A DNA stretch of 64,000 bases. It comes from Undaria pinnatifida. Its lineage: Eukaryota > Sar > Phaeophyceae > Laminariales > Alariaceae. Shown here one piece after another: positions 40,001-53,400 of this stretch (position 1 is the first letter of the stretch; every line of letters starts with the position of its first letter). Both the position numbers and the translations under genes were made by a program. A model generated the notes under the pieces. It saw nothing but the letters and a program-made list of their open reading frames with translations, made no database searches and was not told where the DNA came from. Location of the stretch: positions 524,001-588,000 of the forward strand of contig JABAKD010000025.1 in assembly GCA_012845835.1 (NCBI GenBank). The letters run 5' to 3'.

Positions 40001-43000
40001 ATATTCTTAATGAGGACACACCCAGTAATACGCGCGATCGGAGTATCACACACAGCTTGCAAAGACGAGTTTCGACGAAATCTCCCATCTCACAGCTGGA
40101 GTGTATTTTTATATATTTATAATCAATATACATGTATGTTATGTGAATTTCGGACTTTTGATCGCACCGATGATGTGTCAGACGTACGGTACATGAAAAC
40201 CATAAAAACTCCCATCAACCTTAGGTCGAAAAAAAACACAAAAAACACCATACATTGAATGCAAGAACGTACCTACGTGGCTCAATGTTGGATCAAGTAA
40301 ATCATATATGAGACCTGGTACCAATGAGGCATTCTCATTGAATGTATTGTATTCTGTTTTCACGTGTTATTAAGGACAGCATGAATCGTCCGTCTTTTGA
40401 ATATGATACGTTTCTGTTTTTGACGTTTTCAACTTACCCGACATCGCCGGTACCCATCAACACCTTCGATACGGTCTATCGAAAAACCGAACATTCGATA
40501 CTGTTGGATAAGTGGTAACCATCAGGAACACGTTACACCAAAAACAAAAAACCTTGTAAAATACGATAAAATGATTCCCCGGTCGTTGAAGAAAAACACT
40601 TCCAAAATACTCACCTGGTGCTCACATAGTACCCGTCTGCGAAACAACTCCGACGAACCACACAAAAACGAGACGAAATCACTTGCCAATTCCTGCAATG
40701 TCACCATGCTCTCACATCGGTCCTACAGCTCACAGAGGATACGCCAACACCCGACAAACCAGGCCAGCTGACACAATAACGCATTAAATGTCACGAGGCT
40801 CTCATAGCGACCCCGTGAAAAAATGTTTGATCTTGCGAGCCAGCAAAGGCCGCTCAATCCAACTAACGGTGGCCACGCCGAAGTGCCTCTTGTGGTATCT
40901 TTTCTAGCCCCCCCCCCGAAAACGCCGCTACACCAACGCCGGAGCCGCGCCCCCTCTTCCGATCGATCCTTTTCAGGACCTCTCGTTGGAGGGGGGGCTC
41001 CATCATTGGGGCGGTGGCCGGGACGATCGATACGGGACAAAACAAACGTCCATGGCCCGGGAGGCAATTGGTTGCTTAATCGTAAACAAAAGGTGCTATA
41101 CTAGGGTTAGGGTTAGGTTAGGCCACACAGCTGCAGTAGCTTCATCTCCGCTTGGCAGGTTCATGACCTATTTTTTTCTGCTCACCCCATCCTATTGTCT
41201 TCCGACTTGTCTTTCTCCTGCTCCCTCCCTAGGTATAACTAACCCAGATCCGGGGTCACTCATGACCAGGCTCTACTCCCCCCTCCCCACTACGGTACGC
41301 GCCTTCTATTTCATCGCGAGACCGTAGACGCCACTATCCATCATCTATACAATATCACGTAGCTGTCTCAAAAATTCGCAAGCATGACTACAACAATACG
41401 CAACCATGACAAAACTCCGAAGCCAACAACAAAAGACTCGAAACCTTCACCAAAATACCGGTATTCGTTTTACTCCAACCAGGGTACGTAAGAAAAAAAA
41501 AACCAAAAAAACAAAACAAAACGTTTGCTCACCGCCTCAACGGGTCCTTCCCCCAGTTCTCCTCCTCCGCCACCTCGGTCACGCACACCCGACCCATGCC
41601 TGCTCCTCCGTCCAATCTCACCATCAGGCACGGCGGCGCCCATCCCTTCACCCTAAGGTCCACTGTCCCTTCCACAAGTGTTCCTGGGCTAGGGGCGGTT
41701 GTGAACCCTCCCCCAGTAGCTGTGGCTTTCTCGTCTTCCGCGACGAAACCCGGAAGCAAGGCCGGTAAGGAGGAATCGGGCAGCACCTTAGCGCTCGGTA
41801 CGCCTGGAAGGACATCAACCAAGGGTTTCCAGAAACCACAAGTTGGGGATTGGTTTTCAGGCGGGTGTGAGAGGAGAATAAAAATCTGGTCTTACACAAG
41901 CAAGGGTTTCCACAAGCGAGAAGGTTATTGCTGTCCAGGGCGTTAGAGGGCATCTTTTTTTTTTCTTTGTTTTTCATCCCATCTATACATAACCTTCGCA
42001 CTTGGTTCTTTCTTTCGCTCTCCCTCTCTAGACGCAACTCACAAGCCAGGGTCACCAAGCAGGATCTTCTCCCCCCTCCCTACTATAGGGTACGTGCCTT
42101 CAGTTTTTTATCGCGAGCTAGCTATCTATCTAGCCGACTTCGGACCTTTTTTTGTCGTCCACTCGCATCGAACTCGAACTCTACCTGGTACCTACCCACG
42201 CTGCTAGGTGCTCTTAGCAGCAGTTGATTTGATCCCTTTCATTTTTTACTTCAGGGAATGAAAAATTGGCATCGTCTCCTACACATATCGAAGATTGAAT
42301 CAAGGCAAAAAAAAGTAGCCCGTACAAACGAATTCCAGGCAAACTGCTTGCACAGCAGTACTTGGTATACCCCCACCGAAGTGTGCCTCCACTAATTTAT
42401 TATTTACCTCCCAGTGATAGCATGAGGACCTTGCGTCCCCCGTCCACGCTGCGCGCAACCGCGCGAACCCCGACGCCCCTCCTGAATAACGCCTACCAGG
42501 TACAAGTTATATTTCCTTCGCCACCTGGCTGCTAACAAATAATCACACACCACAAAAAAGTAGAGTTCAAACCAAATCCATACCAGTATCTATTTTTTTT
42601 CGCAATGCAGCACATAACAATTTGGACTCACCAATGAGTGACAGGATGAGGCGTTTCTTTTCCCCTTCGACGCTGCGCACAATCGCGCGAATCCCCATCC
42701 CCCTCCTGAACAACGCCAAGAAGTTCTTGGTAACTCTCTTGTCCGAGCTGATGTTCGCCGGGGGTACCAAGCCACGAACGGAGGCAGAGAGGGACACAAG
42801 CACCCCGTGCTTCGCCACTTCTGTCACCACCCCCCTGATTAATCAACAATCATCAAGCAAGCAGTCAAGCAAGCAAGGGGTGATCAAGTTTACTAACTGC
42901 AGACATGTTTACTGACGCGATGCAACATGAAACGCCATGCGTACGCTGTTGGAGGGGGGGGGTGCGAACTATCAGGGATTGGCCCAACGGATACCCAATA

Positions 43001-44459
43001 AAGCAGGCCACGCAAAGGGGCTACATCGATCAGAGCTTGGTATTTAGGCATTAAAAAGCGAGGCAAATCACTTGATCCAACCTCTCACATCTAACCCATG
43101 AGCGTCTCGTATGGATCCTTTGGTAACCGAGAAAACTGAACCAACCAACGAAGCAGTGCGTAACACACTAAATGTCACGAGGTTCTCATAGCGACCCCAT
43201 GTAAAATGTTTTGATCTTGCGAGCCAACAAAGGCCGCTCAATCCAACTAACGGTGGCCACGCCGAAATACCTCTTGTGATTTTTGTTCTAGCCCCCCCCG
43301 AAAACGCCGCTACACCAACGCCGGAGCCGCACCCCCTCTGTTCGATCGACCCTTTTCAGGACCTCTCGTTGGAGGGGGGGCTTCAGCGTTGGGGCGGTGG
43401 CCGGGACGATCGATACGGGACAAAACAACCGTCCATGGCCGGGGAGGCAGAAGATAAAGCAAGACAATAAAACATGCCAACACTCATAATTAAATAAAAC
43501 AAAACAAACTAGCTATCCTTCATACGCCGCGCTTACTAATATATATCCTGGCTCCACACGAGTAGCTGCCCTTGTAAATATTGATGGAAGTAGAAGCCAT
43601 CGATGCATAACTTCGGCGTAACTAATAGTACGAGCAATGGCGATGGATACGCGACAAAACAACCGTCCATGACCAGGGAGGCACACAGCAGTAGTTGGAA
43701 ACTACAAGCAATACGTCGAAGCCAACCTGACAGATATATAGTCAGGCAACGATTCAACAACACAGGACCACCGTAACAAAAGATAATCCAATCCAATCCA
43801 ATCCAATACTTGATCTATGACGAGTGCGTGATAGCAAAACAGGATTAATATGAATATGAGCGACCAGTTAAGACATCGAACGTTTTAAATTACCTGTGCA
43901 CTTCGCCCATCTTGGGCGGGTTTTCCCCCCAGCAAGCCAAGGGCGGCAACTTCGCCGCGCCTTCCCCCTTATCGCCATCGCCATCCAGGGTGGGTGCAAC
44001 TCCCAGCTCCAACAGCCGGAAGAGCAAGTTGGAGTCCTTTTTCTGCACTACGTCTTCAGAACGCAGCACACGCGCCTTGATAACTTGTCCCACCTCGTAC
44101 TGGCACCAAAAAAAAAAAGAAGCAAAATACGGTGTGGTAGGGAATACAAGGGGATGGGAAATGAAAGCATGCAAAACAAGGTGCGGTGTGGTATGCAGCG
44201 GTTATTAGTTGGGAAACAGAATGCATGCTGGTATACCTTCTGCATGGGCGGCCTGATCTCACAGCTTAGGCGTCTGTTATTGCACGTACAATCTATTATT
44301 ATAAGCGATAAGCTACTCGTATATAGTAGGAGTTCCCCAATAAGGCGGCGGTATGATATGGTGGGATATGGTATGATATACCAGAGCAATATGACGGAGC
44401 CTTATGTGGGAAAGGCACCTTACTCACCTTATTCGTTCTAGGCTATGACTACTGTACTG

Positions 44460-44491
<32 letters not shown>

Positions 44492-47400
44492 ACTGTTACT
44501 GGAGCGCAATTCCCCGGTCACGCCAAGCGATTTTGACCGCCTTGTATCGGGGTAACGCCATATTCAGACCGTCTTGGTGGAGGACTCCTACCACTACTAC
44601 TACTACTGCTGCACACCGGTATGCATACATACTTTCAAGTAAAAAGCAACACACCTTCTGTACGTGGTGCCTGATGTCACGTGACAGCTGAGGCGTCTTT
44701 TTGCTTGTGCGTAAACCACACAATGATAGCGTAAAAGTACCAAACAACACGTCTTCTACACGAAGCCCCCCAAATCCTCGATCTCACAGATGACCATGTT
44801 TTCCAAAGCTAAAGCAGTACAGTACCTGGTGTCATTTCTTCCAAGTGTCGGATATTTTCAAAACAGGGGCAAAGCGAACTTAGGGACGATTCTGGACGGC
44901 TTCCCTACCCACTAATGGGCAATTAGAACGAGACTTATGTGGAAAGGGGTTGCAGTGACGATCGCCGTCGAGGCATCCAACGCCTCACGTGCATATATAC
45001 CCCCGCGACAATAACGGAGCACAAGAGCGAAACGATTCTTCCCCTGGCGATTGATACATACCTCGTACAGTGGAGGCATTTTTCAGGGCTACTCACGGGC
45101 CGGTCGACAACTTATCCCGGGTCGAGTCGGGTCAGGGCGTATCGACCCGACTCGACCCGCGCGATCCAAAAACCTCCAGACCCGACCCGACTGGACCTGT
45201 CCCGTCCGTGAGATTCTAACACCGCTTCATCCGCGGCATTCACAAACTCTCTGAATCCCGTGAAAAAGAACCTGGTATGTATGTTCTAAAAAGTGTACAA
45301 CTATCGACACACCGTGTGCAGGGGGTGCCAGTCAGGGAGCAGCCCCGGGTCGTCCCCGCCGTCGTCCTCTCCCTCGGTGCTGGCAGGCGCGTCAAGCCCG
45401 GGCATGCCCGCAGCGGCACAGTGCACTTTCGCTCGGATGCGCACGATCTTCTTATGGTCCGCAATAGCCCCGTTGGCGTCGTCATCAGCAGGGAGTGGAG
45501 TTGCCGTGCTCTGATTGCGACGTCGCTTTTTGTTTCCCTTGGCGGGGGAAGAAGCTTCCGCCTCCGCATCTTGCCGGGCCTGCACAAAAAGAAACAAGGG
45601 AAAGTTGACAATTAGATAGCATGTAGCGGTCGCCAGGAACTCGCGCAGCAGGAAACTAAAACTGCCGTGGACGACTTCCGCGCTTTTTTCTCGGTCGTAG
45701 GCCGCGCGGACGTACACCAGGCTTCAGGAAGAACCTGGTAACCAGCAGGCCTTTACCGGAAAACAGAAACCCACACTCGCTCCAAATCGTATTAATAGAA
45801 GCATTTTATCGTCTGCCTCGACGTAGGAAAAATCTACCTGGTATGTCCATCATTAGTATGAATTAGTTCATGTCAGGGCGTTGTGTAGAATTGGCGTTCC
45901 TGCTTCCGATCCAAAAGTTCCTGGGTCGCCCACGAAAATCTGATTCTTTCCGAAATATCAACGAGCATCTTGAAAAAAACTCGATTACAGAGTTACATGT
46001 TGTATATGTGGCAATGTGATTGACCGCTCCCGACGCTGAAACTACTAGTATAGCAAGGCTGAAGCAAATGAAACAACAACAAGGCTGAAGCACAACTAAC
46101 AGCAGACTGCCCCAGCTGAGGCAGCACTTAGCACCAGTATAGCAAGGCTAAGAAAAGAAGCCCGTCACCCCCCTGAATGGCCCGTTTGATAGCGACTCAT
46201 GTACCAGGTATACCGTAGAATGTAGGAGTTCGTGGTAGTATGTAGTAGTACGCCCTAGACGTGCAAGAGGGCAATACCTTTTCCGCTTTCATTGCCTTCT
46301 TCGCCTTGAGCCGTTCTTCTCGTTCTTCTTTTCCGCTCCTCGGACCGTAGCTCTTCGGGTACTTCACGGCGACCTTGACGTCGAGGCGATCCCAGTGCAC
46401 CGCCATCACCTCACAAACCACCTGCCATCGCAATCAAACGTCACAATCAAACCACCATCCCCGCCATCGCAATCAAACGATCACAAGTACAAGTACAACA
46501 CTAAAAATCTCCTGGGGTACTCCACGGCCACCTCCGCGTCAAGACGATCCCCAGTGCACCGCCATCACCTTACACACCACCCTGCCCTCAAAATAAAAAT
46601 ACCATCAACGCCATCGAACTCAAACCATCACAGTTCGAACCTGAACCACTCCAACTTTTCCGGAAATACCACCACGATCAAAACGCCACAACCTGAGCAT
46701 GGCAATCACAACACACACAAAACGCGCAGGACAGTGACAATTTAACCGCCAGGCAAGGAGGTTTGAGGTTTGGGTACAAAAATACTTGAAATTAGTGTAA
46801 GAAAGTTTTCGCAGCGGAAAAAGTTTGCACGATACCACATTATCGTATCGAACTTTCAATTCCGATTTACAGCCCTAGCCAAACATCATAAAACCTTACC
46901 AACAGACGAAGCTATAAACTCGTTTTAGCAATGACTACGATTAAAAGTAGGTGCTACTTGCCCGCCGGTTACTATTAACAGCGCGGTGGCTAGCCAATTG
47001 TTTGTTCTTCAGTGCTCAAGAACCGCTAGTTACGTTACACCTGGTACACATAACTCGTAGCAATGCCTAACGCCTGTGTTCCCCGTTTTACAGTTGAGAC
47101 AAGCCGACCACACCCGAAAGGAAAAGCATGTATCTTTCACGTTTACCATCAATATTGCAACCACATCCTGGAAGGGAAACCCTGTATCCTTAATGTATTT
47201 ACGGTAGGTAGGTATCCCGATTGAAGAACGTTCGGGAGTTAAGAGCGGTCAACTCGGCGTGTCTCGCCACAGCGAAGGCTGTGGCTGTATATTGTAAAAC
47301 CTCCTACAGAGAAGAGCACTGTGTAGTTATCAGCGCTGTTTCGCCGCTTGTCACGGGGCGCTCTTAAATCGGGTGCCCACAGTACCACCAACCATCAACA

Positions 47401-50400
47401 ACCAAGATTGCATTATACCAGGTACTGCGTGTATCCACATCCTTTTATTGTTACCATCACATTGCTACCGCAGTACCAGGCAGGTACCGTGTGCATGCAC
47501 AATATCCGCGGCAAACGCGTATCAAACTAGTCCATTAATAGTTGTTCGTTTGCTTACCTTGGCTCCCCGCACGATCTTGCCGAGAGGCACCCTGCCGTCC
47601 TTCATGCAGAACTTTTCTCTCGCGTCGGAAGCAGCGTCAGACGTCGGGTCTCCAAGCTCCAAGTCTTCCCCTCTCTCCTTTCGCCGCTTCGCCTAAAATA
47701 CATGTTTACACGAAACATTCAACGACAGTTGAGCCAACCACTAGACCACTAGGATAGTAATGGTAATCCGGTCGCCCCGGTGGCGTATCAGGTTATCCTC
47801 GAGCCTGGTATAGGCCAGTTTCGTGAGTTCGAGCCCCGCCGAGTGCATACTCGTACGAATTCGTCGGGACTTTTTCTTGTGCACAAATTGACTTGCGGAA
47901 AGCGCGAGAGCGTGAGTTAGCAACATTCGATGAAAATCGACGAGCAGTGGGACTGCTGAACCCTATGCGCGATAAAAATTGAAGGCAAGAACCGGGGGGG
48001 AGAAGGGACGACACCTGTGACCGCGGCTTGTCCAGAAGCTGGGAAGTAAAAGTGTGAAGAAAAAAAAAAAAAAAAAAAAGTAGTAGTAGTAGTAGGAGTA
48101 GCAGTAGTTGTAGTGGTAGTAGTAGCAGCAGTAGTAGGATAGGATGGTAGTGGGGGGGTGCTATGGAGGTAGCACTGCTAGCCTCAACTTTTTTTTTTGA
48201 ACGACGGGGCTCCTTAATCCCAATGGTCGGGATGTTACCATCTTTCTTCGCAATATATATATATCTACATCTACATGTATGTGTATTGGTATACCTAGGC
48301 CATGGGATCGAGTTGCAATTTCATTGGTGAATTAAAAAAACGCCTTTTGGGTGGGGAATAGAGTTCCTGAAACTAGGAAATCTGGGAAAACATCGGGGCA
48401 CCTCTAGTGTAGTAGCATGTGTGAATGACAGGACATTTCCTGGACCATTAACAAAACAAAGCCACGACAGTTAGCTTACAAAACACAAAACACCAGCAAC
48501 ACTAACGACACCAGAACTCGGGCGTGCCAGTAGGAACGAACACTCCTAGTTCTTGCCCCAAAGGGTGCAATCGACCACAATACTATTACTAGTTTAACAT
48601 CGATGGCAGCGTATCCGGTACACCATAATGCAAACGCCAAGCCCACACCACAATGCTAACGCCAAGAAACAACAATAGGTTACACGCCAACAACCAGCAA
48701 CGACAGCACCCGCCCCCCTTCCTCGCCCATTGTTGTGACCGACTCCATACTCGACGTTTTGGTTCGTCATCCTTTTATACCGGCGTGGCGAGGGGGGGGG
48801 GAAGGGGGGGCGTCCTGCCCAAGAGACTCAAGTCTGGGTCTGGCCATCATCGTGTTGAAATTTGTGGGCCTGTTATTAATAATGGCCGTCACAAGTTAGG
48901 GTAAGGCCGCCATGACTTCTTCGCCATGTTGCGTTCTCCCCCCAGTGCCATTTGATGATGCACTTGATACCCTCTATAAGCCCAAGGCCGTCCCTAGTCA
49001 GTTCCTAGGGTCTGCTAGTATGGTGTTTTTCCCTTTCCTTTCCTTTCCTTGTTTCCCTTTTTTTTTTTTTGTCTTTTTCCTTTCCTTTCCCTGTTCGATT
49101 TATTTTATTTATTTGTTTTTTCCAAATGACTTGAGTCTGACGTGCGTATGTGTAGTGATAGGTACTACGTGTAACATATACGTGGTAGTCTTTTCTGGGT
49201 GGCAAGCGGTGTAGTAGGCTTTTTCAGGAGCGAGTAATGAGACGAATGCACCAGTATAGACCTGGCACATCGTAGGCCGACTCCCGATTTCACTTATATA
49301 TATTTTGCTGGCGGAGGTATGAATTGCGTCAGCTATGATATGTGAGTTGTACCACTTTGGTTTTGTTTGTGTTTTTTCCCCGGGGTATTCCTCCACTCCA
49401 GAGTGAGTGGAGCCGGTCCTGTGACCAAGGACCCCTTCATGCGAGTTAATGTGACAACAACATCAACAACAACCTCTCAAGTGCCAACGTTACCCCAAGG
49501 CAAACTCCACGCCGCACCCACCTTTTTCTTGCCACTAGCAGCATCCTCCACAACAGTTACCACCGCGGCACCAGCATACGGATTAACATTGCCCCCCTCT
49601 CCATCCTCCAGACTAGCCCAGTACCCCTCGCTTCCGGGGGAGAACGCCTCGCCAACACAGGCCTGGAACTCCTTTGCTTGCTTTGCCTCCGAGGCGGTTT
49701 CTGCTTCAACCGCATCTTCAGCGGCGGCGGCGAGTCCCGCGTCTCGGCACGTTCGATGAGGGCAGTTGTAATCGGCCACCTGAAAAAAGACGGCAAGTAA
49801 GAAGACACAAGCGAAAGCTTTCGTTAAGCGATAGCAAAAAATATGTGTTTCTTGCCAAACTGGCGTGTGCACGACTTGTTGGCACGTGTAACTGATTAGC
49901 CCCATTACTATTGTCAACTGGATCCGACAGCCAAATCAATTCTTCCAAATATCTCATTACGCGACACTTTCCTCTCTCGCCCATCGGATCGTGTATCAGG
50001 CCCGCTTGGCATCCGGCGTGGCTAGCACCATAGGGAGACCACCACCTTACTATCAATACAGAACAAGCGAAAACGACAGACACTGCATACAGGACACGGT
50101 AGGCTCGATCGCGATTGTGAAAGTATGTTCACCTGGACGACGAGGAGGCGGCCGTCCGAGGTGCTCGCCACGGCCCACTTGGCGTCCGGCTTCGCAAGCA
50201 CTACCTTCGCCAAAACGGACTCTCCAGGTTCGAAAGGCACCATGGCCCGACGACGCTTAGACCGTCCAGCCTGCTCAAAACAGAAAGCAAAGACAAAAAA
50301 AAAACGCATTGTGCATGAACTCAAACGCAAAATCTAGCCTTCTCGGCGCAACAAGCAAACCGGAAACATGCATGGCGCATTGGATATTATTACTGAGGCT

Positions 50401-53400
50401 GAAACGCGTTGTCATGCACCGACGTAAACAGCCTGAAACGGATCGCTAGTAGCGAGGAGCGAAATCCGAGGGAGCGAAGCAGAGCGAGGATACGGCAATC
50501 CTCTCGCTTAATCGTTGACCGTACGAGTTATGCGACGGAAAAAATTTCGTGTTTTATTATTGTTATTAATCAAGATTATGATTATGATTATTGTGCATTA
50601 CAAACCTCAAACGGGATATAATGCAAGTCTTTAAGCTGCTTGCAAAGAGTGCACTACAATCAGCAGACCGGGTTCATACATGCGACAAGAAATTAACCCA
50701 CGACTATATTCGGGATTTCATCATCCGACAGCGTTTGCGATCCGACGCCTGTACCTCTGGTCCACATACGTATTAATAGTACCCTATAGTGCCTTAAACC
50801 CAACTCTTGAGACCCTTGCACGGTAGGCTGGGTAAAGCCAACTCTTGGAGCGACACAACACAGGACGAATTAGCACAGCCCTCCCACACCAAGAAAGCTA
50901 AGAGGCTAAGAAGGAACACAGCCCTGCTACAGCAAGGAACGCCCAAGAGGCTAAGAGGCTATCACAACACCGTACTACACCAAGGAAGTCAACAGGCCGG
51001 GGTAGAGTGCTGGATGGGTGACATCCCAGGCAGCGGCACACGTGACCAACACTATTGATAGGTCGACACACAAAGTTGGCCGAGAAAAAGTGCAGCACGC
51101 AATCAAAGCGCCAAATCGTGCAGACCGCAGCGTGTAGCAAGCATCGTGCTATTACAAGTCAAGCAGCAGAGCATTGGCGGCAGAAAACACACTAGGTAGG
51201 CCCAATCAGCGGCAACTCGTGCGGGCAGCGATGTATCGCGCTATATAAGCAAATACAATAGCGGCACGAGATAGACAGGATGTTCCAAACAACAATATCG
51301 CCACTAACCCTTTTACAACTGGAAACCCGTTTTTGGGGACAAAATTACTGGCACCTAGTATAGGGAGGGGTTCGGGGTTAACCCCTCTAGAACCCCCAAA
51401 ACCGTCCCAATAAAAAATTCAAGCAAACTTGTCGAACAAAATGGGGTTCTAGTTGCCAATGCGTTACTAGCCCAACCTTGAACAATTGCTAGCGGCGTGC
51501 AAACCTTGACGAGGTCGGTGTCCATGGTCACGTCCAAGACTCCTTTCTCCCGGTCCATTCCAAGCACGCGAACCTTCACAACGGGCAGAGAGCAACGAGC
51601 ATCACCGGTGTCTTTGCATGGCGTCATGCCTGGTATAATAGAGTTGAACAGCATCGTGGCAAACACAAGTATGCCAAGGAAGAACAAACACATGTCATTC
51701 ATTAGCAGTACAGTACGGGGCGTGGGAGTAAGGCGGTGGTGTGGTATACACTACCAGGTATACACTATATATAGCAATGTGACCGCCTTTTAGGGGGAGG
51801 CCGCCTTAAATATTCCAGGTTATGAGTACTGGAGTGCAATTATCCAGTCGCGCCAAGCGATCATGACCGCCGTATATCGGGATACCGCCTTGTTGGGGGA
51901 CCCCTACTGTTTACCGCAGAATCGGGCCATACGGAGACAGCTAACGGAATGACAGGACAGGACGCCGCTCTCCCTCTGAAGGAATACAGCAACGTCAAAG
52001 GAAACGTCAAGCAAACAAAAATCGATACCTGATACACGTCGAACTATTAATAAAGCAAGCCGTAAATCAGACAAAACCCGAAGAGACAATAAACAAATCA
52101 ACCGGAAACTACGCTGCAGAGTCCCTCCCGCGTCCCTCACCTTGACCTCATCCCCCTCCTCCACTCCGTCCATCGCGTGCTCAAGCGGACACACCATCAG
52201 CTGCCCCCCCTTTTCCTTCTTGCTCGCGGCCGCCTTCAGCACCACCCCATACTCCTTCAGAGCGACCACTACCGCATTATATGTAGCCCCGAACTCCAGC
52301 GTACCCCATGGCGAAGCATCTTCCTCCCCCTCCTTGACGGGGTTGCAAGGGGAAGAGAAAGCTTCTGATAGGAAGGAGCGAAGGTAGAGACCCGGAGAAG
52401 CCGCGACGGTAGTTCTGTTGAGGGTAACAACCACGCGGCCAGTGTCCTCATCCACACGCTGGACCACGCACCTGGGCCACAGAAACCGGAACAGGATCGT
52501 CGCATCATACTACAGAAGGGCGATCGACGAGGACGCTTGTACTTGTGCCTGTTGCCGCACCAAAAAGCCTACTAAAGATAAATAAAATGTGCAAACCATA
52601 TTCCGCCACATCAAGTTCGAACAAGTCTCCACATACGCTGTCAACATCTGAACTATTATAAAGCGCTCGCCTATGACAAAAAAGCACCACAGCAACACCC
52701 ACCTCACTTCACTCCCCCCCACCCAAGAAAAAAAAAAAAAACATGCCCCAACGCAACACCTACACCATACCGACACCCACCTCACAACTGTCGCACTTTA
52801 CGAATATGCCCCCATACTGCACCAAAACCAACACCCACATGACGCCCCCCAAACACGCCGCTACACAACACCACCACCCACCTGACGCTATCCCCCTCCG
52901 TGAACATGCCGCGAGGGTCCTCCACCATCCGATCCGCCGTCATAGACCTCGGACACAACGCCGAAAACCTGCCCAAGAACTTGACGAACACCCCAAAAGA
53001 TTCCACCCGAGACACAAACCCGGCAACCAAGTCCCCAGGGGCCAAGTCCGAAACTTCCCGCGGCAAAAACGCCTCCTTGCCTTGTCCGTCAGCCGAGGCC
53101 GCCACAGCAGACAGCAGCAATGGTTTGAGAGAGACTATGGGCATGCCCATCTTGTCTATCTCTAGTACCAAGAGCTTGGAGATGTTGGTGCCTGGCGGTA
53201 GCTTGCGGGCAAGGGTTTCGTCGCAGACGGAGGCGTGGTCACCGAGGTGGGAGATCGGTAAACCCCCCCTAATGGTAGTCGATGATGAGCTCTTCTTCTT
53301 CTCCTTCTTCTTTTTGGAGATGGAGGTGGGGGAGAAGAGGAGGTCGATGGAGATGACGCCGTCTGTTGACGGCGATGAGGCCACTGTTCCGGAAACGATG

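Noticed and set aside
39755-40045. two tandem units considered as RRP5 exons (frames beginning [11 protein letters not shown] on the - strand)
   Set aside because: The exon at 41533-41803 joins the exon at 39254-39485 in phase and restores a normal S1 domain, so no exon is needed between them; the units also contain stops and lack fitting donors.
45890-45972. possible RRP5 exon on the - strand (frame beginning [11 protein letters not shown])
   Set aside because: It ends in a stop without a donor, and exons 46278-46421 and 45313-45579 join in phase without it.
47768-47845. functional tRNA gene
   Set aside because: A- and B-box-like words are present, but the sequence is followed by a dispersed repeat body and a related copy at 59612. 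It is better explained as a SINE head than a working tRNA.
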